Assembly: GCA_964030785.1 (NCBI GenBank)
Contig: OZ034971.1
Coordinates: 44,688,304 to 44,752,303 of the forward strand
Source: Siderastrea siderea
Taxonomy: Eukaryota; Cnidaria; Anthozoa; Scleractinia; Rhizangiidae
Direction of reading: 5' to 3'
Length of the DNA stretch: 64,000 nt
Made by a program: the position numbers and the translations under genes. The notes below the pieces were generated by a model, which saw only the letters and a list, made by a program, of their open reading frames with translations, had not been told where the DNA came from and did no database searches. This document shows positions 32,799 to 43,785 of the stretch, piece after piece. Within the stretch, counting starts at the first letter, position 1. Every line of letters begins with the position of its first letter.

Positions 32799-34389
32799 TG
32801 ATTTTTCAGGCTTTCTTTTCGCAACTGCATAAGTTGCGTTAATAACTGCGAGGATCTTCTTTACATTGATTTCTTTATTCCGCAGTTCAAATATATGAAT
32901 TTCATATATTCATACTTTCAGCTTTTATTTTCTTTGTTATCACCGCACAGGATGGCATGGATATTCATTTCAATTTTCAAAATACATGAATTGCCATGAA
33001 AACAAACCGTACTGCAGCTAGCTAAGGTGTCGACTGCGGCTAACAGATCTGATTTACCAAGTTTCTGTTCGCAAACCATTCTTTCTCCTTCTTTTCTGCA
33101 ATTCCAGGGATTAGTTTATGGAAAAAATCGAAGTGTTGTTCTTGGGCATCGAAGGCTTTGAAGCTTTCGCTTTAGCGTCGCTACCGGCACTGCAGAGCGA
33201 GTCCCGTCGTCACATTTAAAGACCAAAACATTTCAGCCCGTGAAGAACGCGCACCACAATGAAGTAAAATTTCGGCGAATAAGCTTGACCAGCATTTCAA
33301 TCTATTGGATATCTTTTGCTTGACTAGTGCAATAACCAAGAAGGTCCTTGAGTAATGATTTCTTTCATAAGCTTGACTGTTCTGGTACTGCCACGCGAAG
33401 GAGAGCAGAAGCTGCTTAGAGTCCTGCGGTTGTCTGGCACATTTCACGAGAAAAACAGCAAACAACACCAAAATAACCGGCCAGATGTAACCGCTATTAA
33501 TTTTTTAAGGCCAAGAAAGTAAATGAAGGCCCAAACTGGCCGTATTGGCGCGGATATAGCCGGATTTCAATTCATTGTGAAAAAATACTGATTTTAGATG
33601 GCATAGAAAATGGCGGATTTCTCACTCGATGCGCGCAAAGCACTGTGGGTGACTAGGATCCTTTAAACTGTGGTGTATGGCACACAAAATATACAAGAAC
33701 AAAAAAATTCTGTATGTTTGTTTTGAAGTAAATCTTAAAAACATTTCCAACCTTAGTTTTTGCATGGTAATAGTAAATACACCGAAAAATAATCAATGCT
33801 TTGATGAAATGGCTCGAAAATACTTTCAAAATGTGTCATTTACTTACTATTTTACGCCTAGAAGTTTTGTTGAAACTGGTGTTCGCGATCTCGAGAACGA
33901 ATTGTTTTTCTAAGACCATTCGCGTCATAATTTTGTGGTAATTTTTTAATTTGAGCGTTTTTGCGAAAATCCTAAGAACGACTCGATGGATTTTTTTAAA
34001 ACATTAAACACGCGTGCTTGACGATGTGTCCAGTTTTAGTATCAAGTCTTATTAACATTGATTCACTGGAACGCTTTTAGATTTAACGTTAAAGTGCTAC
34101 TATGATCAAAAATACAAATTTTTTGTTCTCTCCATATTTCGAAAATATAAGTACATATTACTCACCGTGCAGAGTTTTAAGTCGAAATTCGTACGGGAAG
34201 TCCGATTATTTTAACTGTAATTTTCGAGTTCGGCTTGCCGCCATTACTCAATTCAAAAATGACCGGGACGAGTTGGGCCGAGTTGGCCCAGAGAGGAAGT
34301 GACGTAGAAGTCTCAACACAACAAAAGAAACGTGGCTACTTTCTTATGCATTTGGAGAGGTGTGAGGGTTCGCAAGATTCATTTCTTCG

Positions 34390-34740
34390 ATTTTGAGCTG
34401 AAGTATGCGTGATCGGCGCTCTGTTATTGAAGATTACGGCAAAGAAAGCATCGATGAATCGGAAATTTCCATTCACAGTTCACCGACGAGTGGGTACGTT
34501 TATTTTAAGCGGAAAAGCTTCGTTTCTGTTCACCGGAAGGTCTTCAATCCTGTTGGACACCCAGCTGTTTGCTCTCTGCATTTTACGGCTGAATGTTTTA
34601 CTCAAGCATTTGATGAGAAAGGTACAAGGAAATACTTAAAACCAGGATCAGTTTCAGCCATCAGGAAGAAAAACAGCAATCATAATTCTGAGCAGGATCG
34701 TCGAATGGTGGGCGAATATTTATTTGCCGTTTGTGCTAAC
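34390..34740 (+). pseudogene. THAP-like zinc-finger fragment
   Basis: In the frame opening at 34405, 'RKSFVSVHRK', 'AVCSLHFTAECF' and 'RKYLKPGSVSAI' match the second half of a THAP domain (C-x2-H pair, then a K.LKP..VP.I-like end). The first Cys pair and the conserved Trp are not readable upstream, and the neighbouring frame carries competing sequence, so the domain is partial or frameshifted. THAP domains bind DNA and occur in P-element-type transposases and their derivatives. It lies inside the TTAA long-inverted-repeat element. Confidence 0.5.
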
Positions 34741-34879
34741 ATCACATGTACGGTAAGATGCACATTTCCTCGCATAACTAAGAGATACTTCGCTCGGTTG
34801 TCTTGTGCATATACATGTATAATTCCCAACAGATTTCGGCTTAACTGCATAATATGTGCCCCTTCGCATGAACTATTTT

Positions 34880-35420
34880 CTGTGTCGCCGCCAAGCCGGC
34901 TCCGCGATACGCAGAAACTATTTTTATTTAACTTGGCTACGCGGTACGCGGTAAGCAGAAAATAGGAAAACATTACCGTGTATTCCGCGTACTATGAACG
35001 TTCACCACTTAAACGTCCGCTAAAAGAATATTATTTGAAGTTCCTATAAACTAGTGGACTAAAATAGAACATCACCTTGTATTCCTCGTTCTATAAACGA
35101 AAATATTACGCAAAATTTCTTTGAATTACTCGGCCACAGATAACGTGAAAACATCAACAACGGAGCTTAATCGACCATAACAAACCTTACTGTGTATTGC
35201 TTGTTCTTTTTACTGCGTAGCCAGCTCCTAACATCCCTCGTACATTTCAATTTATCTCTATCCGCGTACCGCGTAGCCAGCTCCTAATATCTCGTTTATA
35301 CTTCAATTAATTTCTCTTGATGTACGGCGTAGCGAGCTCCCAAAGTTTATAATTTGTTGAGCCTATCACCGCGTTCGGGGTAGCCACTTCTCTTAGTAAC
35401 GCTTTTGATGTGACGGCGTA
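34880..35420. repeat. Degenerate repeats of 'gcgtagccagctcc'
   Basis: Words such as 'ccgcgtagccagctccta' recur at about 35215, 35269, 35326 and 35377 with 50-60 bp spacing, and mirrored forms lie at 34895-34945. It is a diverged minisatellite in the element interior. Confidence 0.6.
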
Positions 35421-35541
35421 TTCCAGTTTATACGTAGACTTCTGATGGTAAATCAGAGTTTATCTCTATAAATTCGCATTTGCTTGTTTACTAGGTAGTA
35501 AGATAACCGTGTTCGCACAATTACACGGGCGATTCGCAACA

Positions 35542-35739
35542 TCAATTCTTGCATTGTGAGACGGCTTCCTCTTCGGTAGCGAGAGGTTCTAAACTGTCAT
35601 CGTATGGCGCGACTTCTGCGAGTTCGCCGACTTCGCCAAAAACAACTTTGTTCTTAATCGCTCTCAAGAGAACTGGACGACAAATTCGACAGAAAACACA
35701 TCCATATAATGAAATGTTTGGCTCTCTATTTTCGACTCT
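35542..35739 (-). pseudogene. Coding-looking segment of unknown family
   Basis: 66 codons open on the minus strand ending in TGA (35542-35544). It begins just after stops at about 35740, with an AG acceptor-like sequence nearby. The translation has 'YGCVFCRICRPVLL' with three spaced Cys and an acidic tail ('EPLATEEEAVSQCKN'), which looks like a real C-terminal exon. I do not recognise the family. It faces the THAP-like fragment. Confidence 0.35.
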
Positions 35740-36031
35740 TCATTATACTCTTCTCAGGCCTTTGTTGTGGCGATGGTTGAGACTTCTACGTCACGAGCAA
35801 AATTCACGTGGTTAGAGATAAGACCGCTTCCATGAAATTCGCGGGCTTCTCTTTTGCGAACTGAGTAATGGCGGACGTGTTTAACGCGGTTTTCGGACAT
35901 ATATTCCTGGGCCGTGTAAGCATATATCGATCTAATTTATCGCGATTCATATAATATGCCATCTATTGAACAGATTGAAGTTTGAAAAAGTTGAAAACAA
36001 AACAAAAAATTTTCATCGTAGTAGCACTTTA

Positions 36032-36285
36032 AAGAGGACGTATGAACCGACGGAAAAGCTTGCGTTACATTATTCACATTTGGCAAATAAATGCTAATAT
36101 ATTCAAAGTAATGCGCAAAGCGTTCCTCCGTGATTTTTACTTTTCGTTGTAATCACAACAAAGAACAAAGAAACCAGATAAAAATCACGAAGCAATGAAT
36201 TACGCATTACTTTGAATATATTAGCATTTACTTGCCAACTGTCAATTTGTAAGGCAACCTTTTCCGTCGGTTCATACGTCCTTTT
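36032..36285. mobile_element. 254-bp TA-flanked fold-back MITE
   Basis: Nearly the whole element is two inverted arms (AAGAGGACGTATGAACCGAC at the left end) around a short centre. TA flanks it (36030-36031, 36286-36287). The opposite arm of the host element lacks it near 34085-34097, confirming an insertion. Confidence 0.8.
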
Positions 36286-37446
36286 TAGAGTTAAATCTAA
36301 AAGGTTCCAGTGAATCAATGTTAATAAGACTCAATACTAAATTTGGTCACATCGTCAAGCACGCGTGTTTAATGTTTTAAAAAAATCCATCGAGCCGTTC
36401 TTAAGATTTTCGCAAAAGCGCTCAAATTCAAAAATTACCACAAACTTACTACACGAATAATCTTAGAAAAACAATTCCTTCTCGAGATCGCGAGCACTAG
36501 TTCCAACAAAACTTTCTAGGCGTAAAATAGTAAGTAAAAGACACATTTTGAAAGTATTTTCGAGCCATTTCATCAAAGCATTGGTTATTTTTCGGTGCAT
36601 TTACTATTACTATGCAAAAACTAAGGTTGAAAATGTTTTTGCGATTTACTTCGAAACAAACATACAGATTTTTCTTGTTCTCGTATATTTTGTTTGCCAT
36701 ACACCACAGTTTAATATGTTGGTGTTTGCTTTTCAAAGCGAAGTCTGGATCGCGCAAAATTTCAATTTTAGTGTTTTCGAGGTTTTTTGTTTATCGTTGT
36801 CATGGAAATATCGATTTTTCCAAAATGTAAACGGCGCTAAAGTTCAATCCAAATCCAAAAAGTACTGCAAATTTCACGTTGATCCGACAAGACAAAGACT
36901 GTCTAACAGCCGATTTTAAAAGTGAGGTATGGTCCCAAAAAAACTGTATCGAAACACCTTAAAATTGTTTTAACCTCTTGTCAAGACTGTTATGTATCTT
37001 GTCTCGTGTCCAATGCGGCTACAACGCCTACACAGTGCACTCTGCCCTGGTGGCGAAGAGAAAGGCAGTTGGCCAAAGCCTCCTTTGGTCTCGCTACCAG
37101 GGAGTCTCACAGCGCAAACCGGAAGTCTCTGCCTTCATAGAACGAGTTGACTGACCTCTTGAAGTCTCTTTGTTGCAATGTTTATAATAACTATTTTTTT
37201 AAATTCCGGAATGGTCCTGTGACCTCAAACGTATTTATAACAATGGAATCTAATTTTTAACTTTTTAAAACAACGAAAATTAATGTTTAAGATTTCTGTT
37301 TGCCGTAGTGGAAATAAATTAACCGTTAGCCTTAAATAGCCACAAATTTACCCGTTAACCGTAAAAGCCACCACCCCATTGAGACCCTGTTGTTTGGCTT
37401 GATCTTTAATTCGGTATGAAAAGTTAATATTTCAAAAATATCAAAA

Positions 37447-37527
37447 GATTTTTCTAGTGACATGGAGATGATAAATCGTCAATTTCCCTGTTAAACGCTG
37501 CAAAAAAAGCAATAAAATAAGAACGTA
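37447..37527 (+). repeat. 85-bp direct repeat, right copy
   Basis: Counterpart of 31185-31270, in the same orientation, on the far side of the nest. Confidence 0.85.
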
Positions 37528-37639
37528 TGACCTTTCGCCCGCCGGTCGAAATTATTATAAAGCGAAATACTAAGCTTTAAACTTTTTTCGTGTATACATA
37601 AAAGTTATTGTATTGTACAGTACTGCTGTGCTGTGTTTT

Positions 37640-37760
37640 ATTGCATTGCATTGCATTGTATTACATTGTATTGCATTGCATTGTATTGTATTGCATTGCA
37701 TTGCATTGCATTGCATTGCATTGCATTGTATTGTATTGTATTGTATTGTATTGCAATGTA
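37640..37760. repeat. (ATTGC/ATTGT)n microsatellite
   Basis: Pentanucleotide array alternating between ttgca and ttgta units. Confidence 0.95.
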
Positions 37761-38821
37761 TTTATTGACTAGGTCACAACTGTAACACTGCATTTATTCT
37801 CTTATTCATAGTAATTCTTTAGTTATTCCGAAAAGTATAAATAAGTGGCAATGGTTTGATTTGCTAAAAAATCAGAAAGATGCAGCTGGGCATATATTTA
37901 TTAAAGACAATATACAAAAGGAAAAAATAAACAATAATTAATAGTAATTAAGGTGATTCCATTCAATTGCATTGCGCATCCTTTCTGCGCATCATTTGTT
38001 GCGTGATTAGCGCGCGCACGAGCGCGCGCGCGTTCGGAACTTGATAGGTTTTCTCTGGAAGCTGAGCTGTTCAGAAATAAATGGTCGTTTTCTCCCAAAC
38101 GAACTCGGTGACCACACTTTTTTATTCCATTTATTTAAGGAAAATACGACTTTACATGATATATTCAAATTTGAAGAATTTTTCGTTATTCAATGTTGAA
38201 ATATTCCGGTTGATTCACTGTTACAGTCAGATTTTAGGCGTTTCACTGGAACCGTGCAGACGCTCGAGTTGCCTATTATTTCAAATTAGTTTCATTGTTA
38301 TGGCAATTTTAAGACGTTTTACTGTAACATTGTACTTCTATCATAAGAATAATGCTTATATTTCATTGCCAGTTATAACTTTGTTGAAGTAATGGGTGTC
38401 TCTAGTACAAGGATAGGTTTTTTTTAACATTGCTGTCTAAAGATAGCAAAGTACCTATACACTACAGCCCCGTAGCGTGAAATCAGACACGGTGACCCCC
38501 TCTTTTTATTTTATTTTTTAATGTACTAGGTGTAATTAGTAACTCTGCAAAGTTTCAACAAATTCTCATTACAACTTGTTTTTCGATGGAATCACCTTAA
38601 AAATCATATATACAATATTTACAAAGTTAACAAATTATTGACTAATTAAAGCTTATAAGAACAGTCTTGATTTAAATTAAGTCTTAGGATTCTTTTAGGA
38701 GCTTACGTTTCAAAGTCGTCTTAAAAGTTGTCACTGTTCTGCACAATTCTACTTAGTGTCACTTGGTAATTGTCATCAGATATACCAGCAAGAATGTAAC
38801 TTAACCTGTTCCTTCTTGTAG
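37761..38821. other. Intron, no further feature
   Basis: Receptor intron. A short alternating GCGC tract lies at about 38008-38033. Nothing coding is supported. Confidence 0.6.
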
Positions 38822-39136
38822 GAGCGCTAGAGAGAGTCTATGCCGCGGTTTCCCCAGGTTATATATATGAAAACGAAAAAAGCGATTTGAAGTGTTCTTT
38901 CAAGGGCTTGCCTCTTCCTCGTGTCACGTGGTACAAAGATAAGGAGCTGATCATCAACGGATCTGCGGATTTTTCCTTGTCGGAGAAGGTTTCAGAAAAG
39001 GAAACTCAGTTCACTTCTATTCTTCATCTTCCTCCGGGCCGCGAAGAACACGAAGGATTTTACACCTGTGCTGCTGAAAACAGCATTCCCGGCTGGTCAA
39101 GTAAGCAGTCCTTCAGGATTTGGATGATATATGAAT
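38822..39136 (+). CDS. Receptor 1, Ig domain exon
   Basis: Acceptor ttccttcttgtag|GA and donor GAAT|GTAAGTG, phase 1 to phase 1, 315 nt. It is a classic I-set-like Ig fold: 'SDLKCSFKGLPLPRVTWYKD' with the first Cys and the Trp, a FTSILHLPP strand, then 'EHEGFYTCAAEN' with the G-x-Y-x-C end. It would be extracellular and bind an unknown ligand or partner. A symmetrical phase-1 module can be duplicated or skipped without breaking the frame. Confidence 0.92.
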
Positions 39137-39471
39137 GTAAGTGTTCTGGTTTGTTTTCTGCTAGGTAAATTGAGAGTTTAAAAAAACCGCAAAGATAAAG
39201 GTGCCATCGAGATCGGTCAAAAAATGCTCAAAAACATGGAACGCGCCAACGCGGGGATGTTGGAGCAGTCTCATAAACCCTTGAGCTCGGCGCTTGCCAG
39301 TGTTCACGTCACAATATGTGATGACGTCACAATATGAATCTCCAGAGATTACTTTATATTATGGATATCTATAGGAATGCGACATTTACCGATATTTGGC
39401 GCTTTTAGTAGATAATCGATATTGATATCGATAGCATGACAAATTTACAAGTTCTATTCATGTTTTATATA

Positions 39472-39741
39472 TAAGTAGTAGTAGTAGCAGCAGCTGCAGC
39501 AGCAGTAACAGTAGCAATAGCAGCTGTGGTAGCTGGTAGCGGCAGGGGTATAGGCAGCGGTAAGGGTAGCGGTAGTGCAGTGGCGGTGGTGATAGAGGTG
39601 GTGAGTGGTGGTAGTGGCTATGGTAGCGGTAGCGGTAGTGGTAGTGATAGTGGTAGTGGTTGTGGCAGTGGTAGAGGCAGCGGTAGCTGTAGTCTGTGGT
39701 AGTGGTAGCGGTAGTGGGAGTGGTAGTAGTAGTGGAAGTAT
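39472..39741. repeat. GTA/GTG/GCA trinucleotide microsatellite
   Basis: An imperfect array of gtagtagtagcagcag followed by ggtagcggtagtgg words. Frames through it on both strands are low-complexity artefacts. Confidence 0.95.
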
Positions 39742-39935
39742 TTTAGTAGACTCTGAATGGTTGCTTGGGTCAAAATATCAGAAAACAACGATATTTGAGT
39801 CGTATTGACAAAAGAAAAAAACAAACGAGGTTTCGCTTTCTTGACCTGTCGTACCGACAGAGCTAATCAGACTTTCTCATTTGCAATTATTCATGGTGAA
39901 TGTCTACTAATTTTATTCATTTTTTGTAAACCCAG

Positions 39936-40268
39936 GTCCCAGGCCTACCAGCCCAACCATTCAGTCTTCAGAAATTTTCCCAAGAACTTTTTCTAACATT
40001 ACCCTAAAATGCTCGGTTAAAGTTCACCCGGAAAATTGTCCGCCAATGTTGCGATGGTACTTAAACAACATTTCGGAGCCACTGAAGTCGAGTGGGAAGT
40101 ACAAAATAGAGGAAAGGAAAACTCACAGTAAATGCAAAAAAGATTTCATCCTAACCATTGTGAACCTTACGGAGAATGACAAGGGAACGTATGGCTGTCA
40201 CTCGCTCTCTTCTGTATGCAGAAACACTTCAGCTGCCTTCGAGTTAAAAGTCTTTCATGAACCACCAG
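39936..40268 (+). CDS. Receptor 1, second complete Ig domain exon
   Basis: Acceptor gtaaacccag|GT and donor CACCAG|GTAAGAG, phase 1 to phase 1, 333 nt. It contains 'NITLKCSVKVHPENCPPMLR' followed by WYLNN, then 'LTENDKGTYGCHSLSSVCRN', so it has the two Ig cysteines, the Trp, and an extra Cys pair that could form a second disulphide. N-glycosylation sequons (NIT, NIS, NLT) fit an extracellular domain. An alternative acceptor at gtcccag|GC (39942) would change the phase and is rejected. Confidence 0.92.
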
Positions 40269-40336
40269 GTAAGAGCCCTCTTTCAGTGAGCTTGCAAGCC
40301 TTTAAACAGCACCATTTGGGGTGACGTTGGTTGACT

Positions 40337-40475
40337 GGTGGGTGGTTGGGTGGGTGGGTTGGTTGGTTGGTTGGTTGGTTGGTTGACACAGAAATGCTGG
40401 CTGACTGACTGACTGGGTTACAGACTGACAGACAAACGGATAAACAGACAGACAGACGGATGGGTGGGTGGGTGG
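40337..40475. repeat. GGTT/GACT/GACA microsatellite
   Basis: Tetranucleotide tracts (ggttggtt, ctgactga, agacagac, gggtgggt) in the intron just after the Ig exon. Confidence 0.9.
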
Positions 40476-40563
40476 ATGGACCAAATGCCTATTTGACAGG
40501 TAGTTATGAGGGGATAACTGACCCACCATTTGGGGAACTAGATCGCTCTCCCACAGCCTATAT

Positions 40564-40703
40564 AGCTAGTGCCCAAGCGTTCTCCTCTCGCTTACTTGAC
40601 TTGGTGCAAAACATCGTGACGTCATAGAAAGACATATTCGGTGACGTCAAGACATTTTGCACCACGACGAGTGAGCGAGAGGAGAGCGCCTGGGTACTAG
40701 GCT
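40564..40703. mobile_element. 140-bp fold-back MITE
   Basis: 'agctagtgcccaagcg...cctctcgct' and 'agcgagaggagagcgcctgg...actaggct' form long inverted arms. Both carry tgacgtca words near the centre. No clear target duplication. Confidence 0.7.
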
Positions 40704-40747
40704 CGCTCACTCATACTCAGAATTGAGAATACGATAAAATAACCTGC

Positions 40748-41182
40748 TTATTCGCGCCTATGCGTGAAGGCGTTACTTCTGTAGAAGATTAGCCAGGGAT
40801 TTGTAGGTTTTATGTTGTAGTAGACTTTACGGCTTTGTTCCTTCATCGATCAGTTCAGGAAGCGTTTGTAGTTACAATCCTAGTCAACTGAAATCAGTTA
40901 AAAAACAAGTTACTATTTACAAATTTTGCTATCGAAACGGCAAACAGTTCTCAACTTACAATTTGTTTTCCATAAATTCTTGAAATCCCCTGATCCGAAC
41001 TTGTACATCGGCGACTTAACAACGAAGTGAGCGAAGTGAACAACGAAGTTACAAGTGAAAATTGTTCTTTTAAATCTTGTCACGTAATGTCACCTGACCT
41101 TATTTTTTCCCGCCTCGCTAAGTCGAGGCGATAGCTAACAATATGGAAATTTCAGAAAATTTTGTGCACGAAATGCAAATCG
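40748..41182 (-). repeat. 3' LTR of decayed BEL/Pao
   Basis: About 435 bp, matching 47714-48143 in the same orientation, with numerous substitutions and small indels (shared 'cctatgcgtgaaggcgttac', 'ccttcatcgatcagttcagg'). Confidence 0.9.
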
Positions 41183-41288
41183 CTCTGCCCCAGTGCGGAA
41201 ATTAGGTTTAATTAATAAGATATAATTGAGCAAGGACTATAAGTGCATTAGCGTTCAATGATAAGAAATGTCAGAAATAGCATAATGT

Positions 41289-42874
41289 CTATTGCTTCTG
41301 TGAAAATTCCCCATCCAGTTCCTCTTTGGTTGCTAGGAGACACAGTTTGTGGATTGGCCTGCCGTATTCACTATCCTGGGTCTTGATTCTGGCTTTTCGG
41401 ACCAAGCCATCGTTTCCTGGATACGTGGCAATGACACGTGCTAACTTCCACTGTGACCTTTTGTGATTCCGATCCAACTCCAAAACTAGATCATCAACGT
41501 GAACATTTTCTCTGGTTCGGAACCACTCGTTTCGTGGTAATAAATTTGGCGCAAAGTATCGCATGCAGCATTTCCAAAATTCAAGGCATCAGCTGTCTTG
41601 TCGTTTACAAGTTGTAAGTGAACTGCCCTTGTGGTCATGCAGGCGAGTATTATTACTTGAGCTTCTTTGAGAGTCTTCCGATTGAGTTTAATATGCAAGG
41701 GACCAAACATGTCAATGGCGGTTGTTGGAAAAGGGAGGGAACCCTTCTGCCACTCGTAACGATGGTATCTGCCCCATTAGTTGGTCAAGTGGTTTTTTGC
41801 GAAGTTTCCTGCAGGTGATGCACTTTGAAGAGAGGGCTTTGGACATGCTGCGGACTCCTATGATCCAGTATTTCCTCCTGGCTTCATGGATTAAACTCTT
41901 GTATCCACAATGTCCACCCATGTCGTGCAGGTGGTGCAGGTGCAGTAGCAGCTTGACAAGTAGATGGTCGCATGGTAGGATAATTGGGTTTCTCATTTCT
42001 TGTGGTAACGATCTGGTATCTTCGAGTTATCCATGAGCACGAAGTAGTCAGTTTTCGTCCAGGTTTGGAATCAATTTCCTGTCAATAACAGAGGGATCTA
42101 AGTGTAGTTGACTTCACTTGAATAATTGATTCTCAGATTCTTTTAATTCTTGTACGGTGATAGGGCCTGTACTGGCATTCTTTTTTCTGGCATTTTGAAC
42201 GAAACGATGAACGTAATCGAGTGTTCTCCGTATCTTTGGAAATGTTGAGCAGGTCTTCAGTGATTGATGAAGAATGGGATTATCTTCTGACTTGACTCAC
42301 TCTAGTTTGGCGTTGATTTCTGCTGTGGCTGCTTCGTGTTTTACAGCGTTAACTTCTGCTATGGCTGCTTCGTGTTTAACGGGCGTGTCTTCTCGGAGGT
42401 TTTTGCTGCCATTACGACTTCAGCTTCTTCTCCATGGATACTTTGGTCTTCAATTTGAAACTTAGGCCATTCGGTTTCGGGCAAGTGCAGGAAAGAGGTT
42501 CCCTCTAGCCAATCTGTAAGTCGTGATGGTTTAGTTCCTCTGGTGAGAATGTCAGCTGGATTACTCTTCGATCTTATGTAACGGAAGTCATCCAATTCGA
42601 CAGTTTCTTGGATCTCTGCTACTCTTGCTGATACGAAAGGTTTAAATTGCCGTGGTGGGGTCCTTATCCAAGACAAGGCGGTAGAAGAGTCCTCCCAGAA
42701 GATTCTTTTGCAATCTTGGAAGTTTGCGAACTGCAGTGACGTTCTGCAAGTATCGTACATCCTTGCAAGTGTTAAACAACCCATGAGCGTCAGTCTCGGG
42801 ATCGTCTTCTTTTTCAACGGGGCAACGAAGGACTTGATCAGGACAGGGACACACTTGTAACTTCCATTCTTTAA
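41289..42874 (-). pseudogene. Decayed BEL/Pao RNase H to integrase region
   Basis: Read on the minus strand: the RNase H/connector part (42874 down to 42359, with 'DSSTALSWIRTPPRQFKPFV' and 'RSKSNPADILTRG'), then the integrase zinc domain (41996-41712, 'HLHDMGGHCGYKSL' and 'CITCRKLR'), an integrase core remnant ('FGPLHIKLN', 'TTRAVHLQLV'; 41710-41486), and the C-terminal domain (41564-41289, 'DDLVLELDRNHKRSQWKLAR'). The frames do not join, and much of the integrase core is missing. Confidence 0.8.
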
Positions 42875-43781
42875 AGACTCTCTGTCAACCGCAATGCAAT
42901 GCGCGCCTAAACGGAGGTTTCGTGGACCACGAAATCCCAAAGCTTTGCGTCGGCATTTGAAGGCTGTGGAAATCTGCCTTCATCCAAGTCACCTTTCCGT
43001 AGAATGAATAGAGATTTTCCTATGGAGCTATGAAATTTATCAGGGAACTATTGGAGCAGTGTTGATTTAAAAAATGTTTTATTCTTCGGGTCACAAAAGC
43101 GACATTCGGACACTCGATGTTTCGCACAGCTCTCAACCGACAAGCGAGACCACGCGGAAAGTTTTTATTTATACCTCATATCAGAATAATGTGACTATGG
43201 ACGATCCAGTGAGTTCATAGGAAAAATAACAGAATTCGTATGGTTATGTGGAACTGAATGTGAGTGAATATCAAACTGACTACAGTAATAAATGTTTCTG
43301 TAGATCGGACGTGACTGAGTATTCAACACACCCCGCGGGTGACAAATCGCGGTTTTGCAACCGTTAGTGATAAAACAAAGTAATGTCAATTGCTTTTACT
43401 CTACACGCCTTTCGAAATTTTAAAGAGGGGTATATTAAGGTATAAGTGCTGTTGAACATAAGTGAATGAGAGGACTCATGACCCGATACACTAAAAACCA
43501 AATGCGCTATGTCAATTTGAAAATATTTCTCTGACTGCGTGACGTGTAATCACAGTCAACGATGAATCGTATTTTATTACAGTCATCTGCAAGACTTATA
43601 AACCATAAAATTTAGCTCTTTCTATTGACAAAACGTATACACCTAACGAAGTGAACACCTTCATTTCCTTTCTTGGCTGCTAAAAGGCTCAAATCTAGCC
43701 ATTTTATCACAATGTTCTCTCTCCAAAGGAATCAAAACATAAACAAACGCACGCATTGCATTGTAGTCGACAGAGAGTCGT
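42875..43781. mobile_element. 907-bp TTAA element inside decayed BEL/Pao
   Basis: The ends AGACTCTCTGTC and GACAGAGAGTCG (about 28 bp of near-inverted repeat, including GCAATGCAATGC) are flanked by TTAA (42871-42874, 43782-43785). The host element's reading frame is the same on both sides once the insert and one TTAA are discounted, so the limits are exact. No coding frame is inside. Confidence 0.85.
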
Positions 43782-43785
43782 TAAC

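Larger units (their letters stand above)
32163..32910 (+). repeat. Three tandem roughly 246-bp tRNA-headed units
   Basis: Units with period 246-247 bp, each containing 'tcatctttcccgggtatatt', a tRNA-like body, 'ttttcaggctttcttttcgc' and 'ttctttattccgcagttc'. The units are almost identical, so the tandem expansion is recent or homogenised. Confidence 0.92.
31604..33662. mobile_element. 2.06-kb TTAA element nested in the left arm
   Basis: The ends AGGATCCTAGTCA and TGACTAGGATCCT are flanked by TTAA (31600-31603, 33663-33666). The right arm of the host element has the unoccupied site at 36711-36714, proving the insertion and its boundaries. The cargo includes the tRNA-like tandem array, an arm that folds onto it, and no recognisable gene; minus-strand frames at 31888-32166 and 33181-33471 look accidental. 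Confidence 0.85.
31356..36958. mobile_element. Long-inverted-repeat TTAA element with nested insertions
   Basis: TTAA (31352-31355, 36959-36962) flanks ends that read GGTGTTTCGATACAG and its reverse complement. After removing the nested insertions, the inverted arms run from 31356 to about 34320 and from about 35770 to 36958: roughly 0.9-1 kb each, diverging toward the middle but still aligned at 'gtgacgtagaagtctcaac' (34301) and its mirror (35775). The interior (34340-35760) holds a THAP-like frame and a coding-looking minus-strand segment. No complete transposase was recognised. TTAA targets suggest a piggyBac-like transposase. Confidence 0.82.
31291..37388. mobile_element. Possible outermost shell of the intron nest
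   Basis: AGGGTCTCAATGAGG at 31291-31305 and its near reverse complement at 37374-37388 enclose the TTAA element described next. 'taaccgtt' words occur near both ends. No target duplication was identified, so this shell is less certain than the inner ones. Confidence 0.35.

Noticed and set aside
33677..33913. Matching frames at 33677-33913 (plus) and 36497-36757 (minus) as a conserved protein
   Set aside because: They are the two arms of the long inverted repeat, so the similarity is DNA-level and the frames have no motif support.
39605..39824. Val- or Leu/Pro-rich frames on both strands
   Set aside because: Artefacts of the GTA/GTG microsatellite.
43195..43389. 64-codon minus-strand frame inside the decayed BEL/Pao
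   Set aside because: It lies inside the TTAA insertion 42875-43781, has no motif and is not part of the retrotransposon.
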